Shown piece after piece: positions 1 through 8,560 of a DNA stretch of 17,113 nt (positions are counted from its first letter, which is position 1; each line of letters starts with the position of its first letter). The translations under genes were made by a program, and so were the position numbers. The notes beneath the pieces were generated by a model that ran no database searches, was not told the origin of the DNA, and saw nothing but the letters and a program-made list of their open reading frames with translations. This DNA comes from Chitinophagaceae bacterium. Lineage in GTDB: Bacteria > Bacteroidota > Bacteroidia > Chitinophagales > Chitinophagaceae. The DNA is taken from NCBI GenBank assembly GCA_017853235.1, contig JAFMJX010000016.1:1-17113 (forward strand), read 5' to 3'.

Positions 1-400
1 CAACTGCTAACACATTCACATTGCCTAAGTCGGTATAATATTTATCGGCTTCCATTTTCACATTGTCATTTAACCCCCACCATTCTTGAATGACAATTAA
101 CCATTTTTTAGAAGGCTTTTTTGAAGGAATAAAATATCCGCCAGCAGTTTGACCATCCGCCGAAGGGAAGGAGATCATTTTACCCAATAAGTTTTCAGGA
201 GCCACAGAAAGTGGGCTAGGGTGTAATTGAGCAAAAGCAGGTTGAGACGCTTCTAATTTATAAGCCTGTTGAGTTTCCATATTTAAGCAACTAATCACTT
301 CCGCTTTGTTGACTGCAGGATGTTGATTGATTTGCCATTTCCAGCTGATTAGGGAGCTTACAAAAATGACTATGAAGGTCGAATAAATTAGCTTTTTCAT
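1..400 (-). CDS. Dienelactone hydrolase family protein, exported, partial (C-terminal part beyond the window)
   Basis: Translating the minus strand from the ATG at 400-398 gives 133 codons open to the window edge. Residues 1 to about 19 form a signal peptide or membrane anchor (MKK followed by a hydrophobic run). After a linker of about 50 residues the hydrolase fold begins near residue 72 (ISFPSADGQTAGGYFIP), followed by IVIQEWWGLND and then KYYTDLGNVNVLAV. This matches the opening strands of the dienelactone hydrolase family, where the QE-x-x-G-x-N segment carries the conserved Glu near the active site. The Cys or Ser nucleophile, Asp and His lie outside the window. Family members are alpha/beta hydrolases acting on lactones and esters; the substrate here cannot be told. 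The gene is divergent from pyrG across a 242-base gap. Family assignment is fairly secure, the precise function is not. Confidence 0.82.
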   Translation of the reverse strand, partial: MKKLIYSTFIVIFVSSLISWKWQINQHPAVNKAEVISCLNMETQQAYKLEASQPAFAQLHPSPLSVAPENLLGKMISFPSADGQTAGGYFIPSKKPSKKWLIVIQEWWGLNDNVKMEADKYYTDLGNVNVLAV

Positions 401-467
401 TAATATTTGGTTTTGGGTTGAAAGATGTTCACTTTTAAATAACATTTATAAACATTTTTTGTTGACT

Positions 468-475
468 CAAATCTA
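468..475 (-). promoter_or_regulatory. Possible -7 element (TAGATTTG) for the hydrolase gene
   Basis: The minus strand reads TAGATTTG at 475-468, matching the Bacteroidota TAnnTTTG element, 67 bases before the hydrolase ATG. No TTG at the usual distance upstream is visible, so this is weak. Confidence 0.3.
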
Positions 476-479
476 TCTT

Positions 480-510
480 TTTGTTGGCCTCTTTTTTTGA
501 TGTAGGTTTG
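480..510 (+). promoter_or_regulatory. Candidate promoter of pyrG (TTTG-N19-TAGGTTTG)
   Basis: TTTG at 480-483 and TAGGTTTG at 503-510 are separated by 19 bases, matching the -33/-7 consensus of the Bacteroidota primary sigma factor. Transcription would start near 515 and leave a leader of about 128 bases before pyrG, which contains the fold at 566-628. The match is seen in the sequence; use by pyrG is inferred from orientation. Confidence 0.55.
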
Positions 511-565
511 TATGACCTCTAAGAATTTTTCCAATTAAAGATAGGTCCAAACAAGTAAATTAACC

Positions 566-628
566 CTTTTTTGAAGTGTTAATACACAATAGCGTTTTGC
601 TGTTGCGTATATGCTATTTTCAAAAAAG
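566..628 (+). promoter_or_regulatory. Predicted three-way-junction RNA structure in the pyrG leader
   Basis: Three helices meet with no unpaired base between them. P1 is 566-575 with 619-628, ten Watson-Crick pairs (CTTTTTTGAA with TTCAAAAAAG). P2 is 576-579 with 584-587 (GTGT/ACAC, loop TAAT). P3 is 588-593 with 613-618 (AATAGC/GCTATT); it can extend by G594-T612 and T595-A611 and holds an inner GC/GC stem at 599-600 with 605-606. The fold ends 14 bases before the pyrG ATG. It has no T-tract after it, so it is not a standard terminator. A role in pyrimidine-responsive or translational control is inference; the pairing itself is direct. Confidence 0.5.
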
Positions 629-642
629 AAGCTTTAAATATT

Positions 643-2256
643 ATGGCAAAGTACATTTTTGTAACAGGTGGAGTGACAAGTAGTTTAGGTAAGGGCATTA
701 TTGCAGCATCCTTGGCAAAACTATTGCAAGCAAGAGGGATTAGTGCAACAATTCAAAAATTTGATCCCTATATTAATGTGGATCCTGGAACATTAAATCC
801 ATATGAACATGGGGAATGTTATGTTACGGAAGATGGTGCCGAAACAGATTTAGATTTAGGACATTATGAGCGTTTTTTAAATACTTCAACGACACAAGCA
901 AATAATGTGACTACAGGACGTATTTATCAAACGGTTATTAATAAAGAAAGAGCAGGAGAATTTTTAGGGAAAACGGTGCAGGTGGTTCCTCATATCACGG
1001 ATGAAATTAAACGTCGTATGATGTTGTTGGGTGTGGAAGGAAAATTTGATGTGGTGATAACTGAAATTGGTGGAACGGTGGGAGATATTGAAAGCTTACC
1101 CTTTGTTGAAGCAGTTCGTCAAATACAATGGGAATTGCCTGAAGAAGATGTGATGGTAGTGCATCTCACATTAATTCCATATTTAAAAGCAGCGAAGGAG
1201 TTAAAAACACAACCAACACAACATAGTGTAAGAATGTTAAGTGAAACTGGAGTGCATCCCGATGTTATTGTTTGCCGAACCGAAGAGCCTTTAAACGACG
1301 ATATCAAACGTAAGATTGCTTTGTTTTGTAATGTAAAGCAAGAGTCGGTGATTGAAGCAGCAGATGCATCTACCATTTATGAAGTGCCTTTGTTGATGCA
1401 AAAAGAAAAGTTGGATTTAATCGTATTGAAAAAATTAAATATTACCAAGTTTACTGAACCAGAATTAACAAAGTGGAATGTCTTTTTAGATAAATTAAAA
1501 CATCCTAAATCTACTATACATATTGGATTGATTGGAAAATATATTGAATTGCAGGATGCCTACAAATCTATTTTAGAAAGTTTTATTCATGCAGGTGCAA
1601 TGAATGAGGTGAAAGTGAAAGTAGTGAATGTGCATAGTGAAAATATTACTCCCCAAAATGTAAATGAGCAATTAGCTGGTTTAGATGGATTATTGGTAGC
1701 ACCTGGATTTGGTAATCGTGGTATAGAAGGAAAAATTATTGCTGTCAAGTATGCACGTGAGCACCAGTTGCCATTCTTTGGTATTTGTTTAGGAATGCAA
1801 ATGGCCGTCATTGAATTTGCAAGAAATATATTAGGATTAAAAGATGCACATTCGGTTGAAATGGATCCCAACACACCTTATCCTGTTATCGATATGATGG
1901 AGGAACAAAAAAGAATCACAATGATGGGAGGTACCATGCGTTTAGGAGCGTACCCTTGTCATATTGAAAAAGATACTTTAGCTTACCAAATTTATGGTAG
2001 TCAAAATATTAGTGAAAGACATCGTCATCGTTACGAATTCAATAATGAATATTTAAAAGCGTTTCAAGATGCAGGAATGATCACCAGTGGCGTAAACCCG
2101 GCAACTGGATTAGTTGAAATCATCGAATTACCCAATCATCCTTTCTTTATTGGGGTTCAATATCATCCTGAATTAAAAAGTACAGTAGAAGCCCCAGCAC
2201 CTGTCTTTGTTCATTTCATAGATGCTGCTAAAAAATACGCGCAAACCAAAAAATAA
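643..2256 (+). CDS. pyrG: CTP synthase (glutamine-hydrolysing)
   Basis: PyrG makes CTP from UTP with ATP and ammonia from glutamine, the last step of de novo pyrimidine nucleotide synthesis, in the cytoplasm. The 537 residues match the usual family length. The synthetase domain spans residues 1 to about 270, with the nucleotide-binding GGVTSSLGKG at 9-18 and the Mg-binding region around E141 in EIGGTVGDIES. The class I glutamine amidotransferase domain spans about 295-537, with the nucleophile Cys382 in GICLGMQ and the His508/Glu510 pair in YHPE. All key residues are present. The ATG at 643 is chosen because the conserved N-terminus KYIFVTGG begins at once. No Shine-Dalgarno is seen; the region before the start is A/T rich. 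The leader holds a predicted three-way junction. icmF follows after 46 bases with no clear terminator between. Confidence 0.98.
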   Translation: MAKYIFVTGGVTSSLGKGIIAASLAKLLQARGISATIQKFDPYINVDPGTLNPYEHGECYVTEDGAETDLDLGHYERFLNTSTTQANNVTTGRIYQTVINKERAGEFLGKTVQVVPHITDEIKRRMMLLGVEGKFDVVITEIGGTVGDIESLPFVEAVRQIQWELPEEDVMVVHLTLIPYLKAAKELKTQPTQHSVRMLSETGVHPDVIVCRTEEPLNDDIKRKIALFCNVKQESVIEAADASTIYEVPLLMQKEKLDLIVLKKLNITKFTEPELTKWNVFLDKLKHPKSTIHIGLIGKYIELQDAYKSILESFIHAGAMNEVKVKVVNVHSENITPQNVNEQLAGLDGLLVAPGFGNRGIEGKIIAVKYAREHQLPFFGICLGMQMAVIEFARNILGLKDAHSVEMDPNTPYPVIDMMEEQKRITMMGGTMRLGAYPCHIEKDTLAYQIYGSQNISERHRHRYEFNNEYLKAFQDAGMITSGVNPATGLVEIIELPNHPFFIGVQYHPELKSTVEAPAPVFVHFIDAAKKYAQTKK

Positions 2257-2279
2257 GGGTTTTTGATTTGTTCGTATTC

Positions 2280-2297
2280 CTAACATTTGTTAGTTTT
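2280..2297 (+). terminator. Weak hairpin with short T-run between pyrG and icmF
   Basis: CTAAC (2280-2284), loop ATTT, GTTAG (2289-2293), then TTTT. Five mostly A-T pairs and only four T make this at best a leaky terminator; it may be chance. It lies 6 bases before the icmF start. Confidence 0.15.
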
Positions 2298-2302
2298 ACG
2301 TC

Positions 2303-5300
2303 ATGAAACCCATCCGTATTCTTACTTCCACCAGTTTATTTGATGGACATGATGCTTCCATCAATATCATGCGTCGCGTGATGCAAGAAAAAGGAGTAGA
2401 AGTGATTCATTTGGGTCACAATCGATCTGCCTTAGAAATTGTAGAAGCTGCAATTGAAGAAGATGTTCAAGGAATTGCAATTACTTCATATCAAGGAGGG
2501 CATATTGAATTTTTTACTTATGTCAGAAAATTATTAAATGAATCAGGATATGCGCATGTTAAAATAGTGGGTGGAGGTGGTGGCACCATTTTACCATCCG
2601 AAGCTGCCTACTTAGAAAAAAATGGCATCACTAAAATTTATTTACCTCAGGATGGTTTAAAAATGGGAATTGATGGAATGATTCAACAAGTGGTTTCATT
2701 TTGTTCTTATGAATTTTTAACAACACCATCGCTCACAAAAAAATTATCATTTCCTAAAAAAATTGATCCAAGAATTTTAAGCAGATCCATCACTTTATTA
2801 CAAAATGGATTATTGCCTTCTACAAAAAAAACAAAACTAGTTTCTAAAAAAGGGATTCAAAAGTCTTCAAATAAAGCTACATTAAAACCTATTTCCAAAA
2901 ACATTCCAGTGATTGGATTGACTGGAACAGGTGGTGCAGGTAAATCTAGTGTTTGTGATAGGTTGGTACAATATTTTTTGTGGACCAATCCCACAAAAAC
3001 CATTGCTGTGATTTCCGTAGATCCATCTAAACGAAAAACAGGTGGGGCTTTATTGGGGGATCGTATTCGTATGAATGCAATTCATCATCCCAATGTATTT
3101 ATGAGATCCCTAGCAACACGAAACAATCAGCAATCCATTGCAAAGGAATTGGATGGGGTCATTGAATTATGTAAGCAAGCTGGTTATGATTGTATTATTA
3201 TTGAAACTGCTGGGGTAGGACAAAATGATTCTGCAATTATAGATTTTGTGTCTATACCTATTTATGTGATGACCCCCGAATTTGGTGCTGCCACCCAATT
3301 GGAAAAAATAAATATGATAGATTATGCTTCTATTATAGCAGTAAACAAATTTGAACGTGCAGGTGGTTTAGATGCAGTGAGGGATGTACGTAAACAATAT
3401 AAAAGGGCACATCATATTTGGGATCATGATATTGCCCATCTGCCTATTTATGGAACCATTGCTTCACATTACAATGATCCGGGAATTCAAGTGATGTTTA
3501 ATAAAATGATTTTATTAGTCAATGAAAAACATGCTACTCATTTTAATAAAATAGAATGGGAAATTCCATATGATGAAACTAAAGTCGCACATCCCTTAAT
3601 TCCTTCCAACAAAATTCAATATTTGGGAGAAATCACACAATTGATTTATAAAAACAATCAATGGATACAAACTCAAAAGGAAGCGGCATCTAAATGGTAT
3701 GCTTATCAAAAAGTGCTGCACGAAAATCAGTTCGAAAACAATAAAATTTTACAACAGGCCAGTAAGTCTATTGAAAAAGTGTTGGATCCAACTGTAAAAG
3801 AAAATATTTTAAATTGGCCTAATACCTATAAAAAATATCAAGAGGCTTTTTTAGAATTTCAAGTAAGAGATAAAAAAATAAAAAGAGGCTTATCCTTTCA
3901 AACTCCTTCTGGCACTATGCTTCAAAAAGTGTATTTACCTAAAATGAGTGATTGGGGAGATATTGCCGAATGGCAACTTAAAGAGAATGTTCCTGGAAAA
4001 TTTCCTTACACAGCAGGTGTATTTGAGTTAAAGCGTGACAATGAAGATCCTACCAGAATGTTTGCTGGAGAAGGTTGTCCCGAGCGAACTAATTTGCGTT
4101 TTCATTATTTATCAAAAGGGCAATCTGCGATTAGATTGTCCACTGCTTTTGATAGTGTTACCTTGTATGGAAATGATCCTGCTAAAAGATTAGATATTTT
4201 TGGAAAAATAGGAAATGCTGGGGTGAATGTTGCCACAGTGGATGATGCTAAAAAATTATACTCAGGAATTGATTTGAATGCACCTTCCACATCGGTGAGT
4301 ATGACTATCAATGGACCCGCCCCTATGATGTTGGCTATGTTTTTTAATACGGCTATTGACCAAGCTTGTGAAAAATACATCAGTCAAAATAAGATGTGGC
4401 CATTGGTAAGAAAAAAAATAAAATCAATTTATAAAAACATTCCTTTACCTACATATGTAACCATGCCAACAAAAGGGATGTCCCATAATTGGCATAATGG
4501 ATTGGGGTTACAATTATTGGGAGTGAGTGGAGATCAGGTATTAGATGCGAAAACCTATCAAAAAATAAAAGCACAAGTTTTACAAGAAGTGCGTGGTACC
4601 TTACAAGCAGATATTTTAAAAGAAGATCAAGCCCAAAATACTTGTATTTTTTCTACCGAATTTGCTTTAAGGATGATGGGCGATGTGCAAACTTATTTTG
4701 CGCAACATAAAGTGAAAAATTTTTATAGTATATCAATATCTGGATATCATATAGCAGAAGCCGGTGCCAATCCAATTACACAATTGGCATTTACTTTAGC
4801 CAATGGATTTACTTATGTTGAATATTTTAAAAATAGAGGCTTAGAGGTTAACGATTTTGTACACAATTTGAGTTTCTTTTTTAGCAATGGTATGGATCCC
4901 GAATACGCTGTCATAGGTAGAGTGGCTCGTCGTATTTGGGCAAATGTGATGAAAACAAAATACCATGCCAATGAACGTGCCCAAAAATTAAAATATCATA
5001 TACAAACGAGCGGAAGAAGTTTGCATGCTCAGGAAATAGATTTTAATGATATAAGAACTACGCTCCAAGCATTGTATGCAATTTATGATCAATGTAATAG
5101 TTTACATACCAATGCCTATGATGAAGCCATCACAACTCCCACGGAAGAAAGTGTACGTCGTGCTTTGGCGATTCAATTAATTATTAATAAAGAATTAGGT
5201 ACTGCTAAAGTGGAAAATTTTCAACAAGGAAGTTTCTTTATTACGGAGCTGACCAATTTAGTTGAAGAGGCGGTGATGTATGAATTTGAAAAATTAAATG

Positions 5301-5692
5301 CAAGAGGCGGAGTGTTGGGTGCTATGGAAAGGATGTACCAGCGTTCCACCATTCAGGATGAAAGTATGGCCTATGAAAGTAAAAAACATGATGGCAGTTT
5401 GCCTATCATAGGAGTCAATAGCTTTGTTTCCGATACAGTTCAAAATAAAACAGAACAAAAGGAAATTTTTAGATCTACCAAAGCAGAGAAACAACAACAA
5501 ATTGATCATTTAAAAGCTTTTCATTTAAGGAATCAAACAAAGGCTCCTAGATACCTGCAACAACTAAAAGAAGCCGCTGTAAAAGGCGAAAATATATTCG
5601 AAATCCTCATGGAAGCTGTGAAATATTGCAGTTTGGGTGAAATCGCTGACACTTTGTACCAGGTAGGGGGGAAATACACCCGAAATCTATAA
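2303..5692 (+). CDS. icmF: Fused isobutyryl-CoA mutase IcmF (B12 domain, G-protein chaperone, mutase)
   Basis: IcmF interconverts isobutyryl-CoA and n-butyryl-CoA by an adenosylcobalamin radical mechanism; its built-in GTPase guards cofactor loading. The 1129 residues show the IcmF order. First is a cobalamin-binding domain (about 1-135) with the axial-ligand motif D14-G-H16. A Lys/Ser-rich linker follows (about 140-200). The MeaB-like G domain (about 203-415) has the P-loop GTGGAGKSS at 208-216 and ETAGVGQ at 301-307. The mutase barrel (about 540-1129) has PYTAGVF ending at F574 and SISGYH ending at H816. F574 and Q778 align with the Phe598 and Gln742 that define IcmF substrate choice in Geobacillus (numbering from memory), favouring isobutyryl over methylmalonyl-CoA. 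The guanine-recognition motif reads N348-K-F-E351 rather than NKxD. It lies 46 bases after pyrG, with no evident functional tie. Confidence 0.95.
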   Translation: MKPIRILTSTSLFDGHDASINIMRRVMQEKGVEVIHLGHNRSALEIVEAAIEEDVQGIAITSYQGGHIEFFTYVRKLLNESGYAHVKIVGGGGGTILPSEAAYLEKNGITKIYLPQDGLKMGIDGMIQQVVSFCSYEFLTTPSLTKKLSFPKKIDPRILSRSITLLQNGLLPSTKKTKLVSKKGIQKSSNKATLKPISKNIPVIGLTGTGGAGKSSVCDRLVQYFLWTNPTKTIAVISVDPSKRKTGGALLGDRIRMNAIHHPNVFMRSLATRNNQQSIAKELDGVIELCKQAGYDCIIIETAGVGQNDSAIIDFVSIPIYVMTPEFGAATQLEKINMIDYASIIAVNKFERAGGLDAVRDVRKQYKRAHHIWDHDIAHLPIYGTIASHYNDPGIQVMFNKMILLVNEKHATHFNKIEWEIPYDETKVAHPLIPSNKIQYLGEITQLIYKNNQWIQTQKEAASKWYAYQKVLHENQFENNKILQQASKSIEKVLDPTVKENILNWPNTYKKYQEAFLEFQVRDKKIKRGLSFQTPSGTMLQKVYLPKMSDWGDIAEWQLKENVPGKFPYTAGVFELKRDNEDPTRMFAGEGCPERTNLRFHYLSKGQSAIRLSTAFDSVTLYGNDPAKRLDIFGKIGNAGVNVATVDDAKKLYSGIDLNAPSTSVSMTINGPAPMMLAMFFNTAIDQACEKYISQNKMWPLVRKKIKSIYKNIPLPTYVTMPTKGMSHNWHNGLGLQLLGVSGDQVLDAKTYQKIKAQVLQEVRGTLQADILKEDQAQNTCIFSTEFALRMMGDVQTYFAQHKVKNFYSISISGYHIAEAGANPITQLAFTLANGFTYVEYFKNRGLEVNDFVHNLSFFFSNGMDPEYAVIGRVARRIWANVMKTKYHANERAQKLKYHIQTSGRSLHAQEIDFNDIRTTLQALYAIYDQCNSLHTNAYDEAITTPTEESVRRALAIQLIINKELGTAKVENFQQGSFFITELTNLVEEAVMYEFEKLNARGGVLGAMERMYQRSTIQDESMAYESKKHDGSLPIIGVNSFVSDTVQNKTEQKEIFRSTKAEKQQQIDHLKAFHLRNQTKAPRYLQQLKEAAVKGENIFEILMEAVKYCSLGEIADTLYQVGGKYTRNL

Positions 5693-5709
5693 AAACTCCC
5701 GAAAAAACA

Positions 5710-5717
5710 TACCTTTG
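5710..5717 (+). promoter_or_regulatory. -7 element (TACCTTTG) of yidC
   Basis: TACCTTTG fits TAnnTTTG and lies in the icmF-yidC gap, 31 bases before the yidC ATG. No TTG is visible 17-23 bases upstream, so only half of the promoter is supported. It is followed by GCTCCTC, like the fusA element. Confidence 0.5.
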
Positions 5718-5748
5718 CTCCTCGTAAATAGGACAAAAAAAATTACAC

Positions 5749-7563
5749 ATGAACACAGACAAAAATACGATCATTGGATTTGTATTATTAGCAGGATTGT
5801 TTTTTACATATTTCTGGTATACCAATAAGCAACAAGCAGAAATTACTGCATATAAACAACACGTTGAGGACAGTCTAAGATTGGTTAAAGCTGCTGCAGA
5901 CAAAGCCGCTGCATTAAAAAATCCAATTAAAGGGGATACTACAATTGGTGGTGTAGCGCAAGTAGCAGAAGTAGATTCAGTGAAAGAGCAATTAAGTGTA
6001 CTTGAAAATGATTTAGTAAAAGTGACTTTAAGTAATAGAGGGGGACAAGTGGTGGGGGTGACTTTAAAAAAATATACCAATTCAAAAAAAGAATTAGTGC
6101 ATTTAGGAGATAGTACTTCCTTAAATTATCCAGTGAATATTGGTAATAATCAAATTGCTCAAATTAATAAAGTGATATTTCCAGTAGTGAATATCATGCC
6201 TCAAAATGAAGGCGTACAAAAAATTGAATACGTTTGGGTCACGCCAAATGGCAAAACAATTCGTCATCAATTTTCCTTAGCCAATAATAATTATAATGTT
6301 GACTGGAATATTCAATTAGATGGAGCAAATACGCTATTGACCAATCAACAAATTAATTTCTTGTGGGATGCACATTCTTATCAACAAGAAAAAACGAGCG
6401 TATATGAACGTCAAATGTCCAACATTTGTTTTTCAGAAGGAGGAGCGTTTGATTATATTTCAAGTAAGACCACTAAGAGTTTTGAAAAACCCATTCAATG
6501 GGTAGGATTGGTGCAGCAATTTTTTAATACCACATTAATAAATAAACAAGGGTTTGCATCAGGCAAATTAGATTGGCAGCGTAAATTAGATAGTAGTAAT
6601 GGTTTAGCTACTTTACAATCTCAATTTCAAACCAAAGTGAGTGGAGACAATGCTTCCATTGGTTTGTCTTTGTATTATGGGCCAAATGAATTTAAAGTGC
6701 TAAAAACACAAGCGCCTGAAATGGAGAAAATAGTGAACTTAGGTAGAGACCTGTATTCATTTGTTCGACCTATTAATAAATATATTTTAATGCCAGTGTT
6801 TGGATTTATTGCTGGTTTTATTTCCAATTTTGGTTGGGTTATTTTTCTGTTAACCATCTTTATACGATTAATTACAGCGCCATTAACTTATTCAAGTTAT
6901 TTAAGCAGTGCTAAGATGAAAGTGCTTAAACCTGAATTAGATGCTATCAAGAAAAAGTTAGGAGATGATCAACAAGCATTTGCAATGGAGCAAATGAAGT
7001 TATTTAGAGAAGCAGGAGTGAATCCTTTAGGAGGTTGTATCCCAGCATTATTGCAAATTCCTATCTTTTTTGCTTTGTATAGTTTCTTTAATTCAAATAT
7101 TACATTAAGAGGACAGTCTTTTTTATGGAGTCATGATTTATCTAGTTTTGATTCTATTGCTACACTTCCTTTTTCAATACCTAGTTATGGCAATCATGTG
7201 AGCTTATTTACATTGACTGCTGTATTAACAAGTTTCTTAATGTCTATTTATAATATGGCCATGACTCCAACACAGGACAATCCGGCATTGAAATACATGC
7301 CTTATATATTCCCTGTGATGTTATTGTTTATATTCAATGGTTTGCCATCTGCTTTAACATGGTATTATACTGTTTCAAACGTGATTACTTTATTAATGCA
7401 ATTAGTGATTCAAAAAGTAATCATTAATCATGATAAAATTTTAGCAGACATTGAAGTAAAACGAAAAACACCTAAGAAAAAAAGTAATTGGCAAACTAAG
7501 TACGAACAAATGATGGAAGCGCAAAAGAAAGTACAGGATTTGAAAGACCGAACTAAAAAATAA
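5749..7563 (+). CDS. yidC: Membrane protein insertase YidC
   Basis: YidC inserts and folds inner-membrane proteins, alone or with SecYEG. At 604 residues this is the long Gram-negative form. TM1 is at about residues 8-24. A large periplasmic P1 domain covers about 60-330. The conserved C-terminal core starts near 345 with four or five membrane segments. Arg373 in FIRLITAP is the conserved positive residue of the hydrophilic groove. NPLGGCIPALLQIPIFFALY begins at residue 425 and is the family signature. NPALKYMPYIFPVMLLFIFNGLP covers a later segment. The C-terminus is Lys-rich (RKTPKKK and onward), a common ribosome-contacting tail. A -7 promoter element precedes it, and a small exported-protein gene follows 16 bases downstream, probably in the same transcript. 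The usual yidC neighbours (rnpA, rpmH, mnmE) are absent, which is common in Bacteroidota. Confidence 0.97.
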   Translation: MNTDKNTIIGFVLLAGLFFTYFWYTNKQQAEITAYKQHVEDSLRLVKAAADKAAALKNPIKGDTTIGGVAQVAEVDSVKEQLSVLENDLVKVTLSNRGGQVVGVTLKKYTNSKKELVHLGDSTSLNYPVNIGNNQIAQINKVIFPVVNIMPQNEGVQKIEYVWVTPNGKTIRHQFSLANNNYNVDWNIQLDGANTLLTNQQINFLWDAHSYQQEKTSVYERQMSNICFSEGGAFDYISSKTTKSFEKPIQWVGLVQQFFNTTLINKQGFASGKLDWQRKLDSSNGLATLQSQFQTKVSGDNASIGLSLYYGPNEFKVLKTQAPEMEKIVNLGRDLYSFVRPINKYILMPVFGFIAGFISNFGWVIFLLTIFIRLITAPLTYSSYLSSAKMKVLKPELDAIKKKLGDDQQAFAMEQMKLFREAGVNPLGGCIPALLQIPIFFALYSFFNSNITLRGQSFLWSHDLSSFDSIATLPFSIPSYGNHVSLFTLTAVLTSFLMSIYNMAMTPTQDNPALKYMPYIFPVMLLFIFNGLPSALTWYYTVSNVITLLMQLVIQKVIINHDKILADIEVKRKTPKKKSNWQTKYEQMMEAQKKVQDLKDRTKK

Positions 7564-7579
7564 TGGTGTTTGCAATTGA

Positions 7580-8191
7580 ATGAACTTTAAGTATCTTTTA
7601 CCCCTAGTCTGCATTTTCTTTTTTCAAGTAAATGTTAAAGCGCAAGCCAAAGTGTTAGGGGAATGTAGTCTTCAATTTGAAGTAAGTCAACAAAAGAATA
7701 ATGAGTGGGTCCCTTTTGGACAAAAAAAAGTATGGGTGAAAGGGAGTCAATGTAAAACCTCACTTATTACCCCCTTACTAACACAAACGCTTATATTTAA
7801 TACCCAGGAGTCTTTAGCAATTGTCCTTAAATTAATGGGGGATGGAAAATTTTTGCAAGAAATACCATATCCTCCCACAGGCTTGCCTACATTGGTTTCT
7901 ATGAAGGAAATGCCAACCGATTCTGCTCTTTTTATTTTAGGGTATCCTTGTAAAAAAATGCAACTCACATGGAGTGATGGTGTGCTATATGAAATATTAT
8001 ATACTTCCGAAGTGATACCTTCAGTGAATACTTTTGAATTAGCTTTTAAAGAAGTGCCAGGACTGGTATTGTCTTATACTATTATAAATAAAGATGGATT
8101 GTTTATAAAATACACCGCCAGTCAAATAGATTTAAGTCCCATTACATTGAATCAATTTATGATCAATAAGTTGGAATATCAAATTTTGTAA
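7580..8191 (+). CDS. Exported protein of unknown function, possibly DUF4412/GLPGLI-like
   Basis: The product has 203 residues. Residues 1-22 form a clear signal peptide (MNFK, then a hydrophobic run ending VNVKAQA), so the protein should reach the periplasm or outer membrane. The mature part is predominantly short beta-strand-like segments. The later pattern GYPCKKMQLTWSDG, YEILYTSEV, PGLVLSY resembles small Bacteroidota exported families in which a modified GYxCKKA segment precedes a W/YTxE stretch and a PGLPL-like segment (DUF4412 and GLPGLI types). That resemblance is by eye and tentative. The gap to yidC is only 16 bases, so the two are probably co-transcribed, but a functional link is not shown. 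The start is chosen because the signal peptide begins there. It converges with the next gene across 26 bases, with no terminator hairpin visible between them. Confidence 0.72.
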   Translation: MNFKYLLPLVCIFFFQVNVKAQAKVLGECSLQFEVSQQKNNEWVPFGQKKVWVKGSQCKTSLITPLLTQTLIFNTQESLAIVLKLMGDGKFLQEIPYPPTGLPTLVSMKEMPTDSALFILGYPCKKMQLTWSDGVLYEILYTSEVIPSVNTFELAFKEVPGLVLSYTIINKDGLFIKYTASQIDLSPITLNQFMINKLEYQIL

Positions 8192-8217
8192 ACTACTAAG
8201 AGAAAAGTAAACTGCGA

Positions 8218-8556
8218 TTATTGAGCAGGTGCAGTGGGAGTTTTGAAGCGAGGCAAAATTATTTTATAACGGTATGGGATCACGTAAGAAATATTTCCTT
8301 TGTTATATTTCAAATAATTATTGCTACCTAATGTACTGTTAGTGAAACCTTTAAATTCTAAACTAGATTTTAAAGAATAAAACGTAGCGGTCTTATGTGC
8401 TAAGGAACCTAAGTTTTTTAAGGTATATTTTTCGTCTGATTTTTTAGATTCGATGGTGGTACCAGTTACAATACTACTTGCATACACCGATCCAGATAAA
8501 ATAAGAGTGGTGATGAAACAAAGAATTAATAATATGTTTTTTACAGTACGCATCAT
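8218..8556 (-). CDS. Small exported protein of unknown function
   Basis: The product has 112 residues and I do not recognise a family. Residues 1 to about 26 are a typical signal peptide with a likely cleavage after VYA; there is no lipobox Cys. The mature part of about 86 residues is basic, Ser/Lys/Tyr rich and without Cys. It shows a possible strand pattern (TATFYSLKSSLEFKGF, ISYVIPYRYKIIL) and ends in a Pro-rich tail PRFKTPTAPAQ. Two adjacent ATG codons (8556 and 8553) could start it. A TACCTTTG promoter element ends only four bases before the first ATG, so the mRNA may be leaderless or start at the second codon. The signal peptide and promoter together argue that this is a real gene despite its size. 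It is divergent from the TPR gene. Confidence 0.7.
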   Translation of the reverse strand: MMRTVKNILLILCFITTLILSGSVYASSIVTGTTIESKKSDEKYTLKNLGSLAHKTATFYSLKSSLEFKGFTNSTLGSNNYLKYNKGNISYVIPYRYKIILPRFKTPTAPAQ

Positions 8557-8560
8557 AGAA

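Noticed and set aside
566..628. The pyrG leader fold as an intrinsic terminator or attenuator
   Set aside because: P1 is not followed by a T-tract (the next bases are AAGCTTT), so classic termination is unlikely; reported instead as a structured leader.
5607..6080. Minus-strand open frame of 157 codons
   Set aside because: It is antisense to the end of icmF and the start of yidC, both well supported, and shows no domain, signal or promoter.
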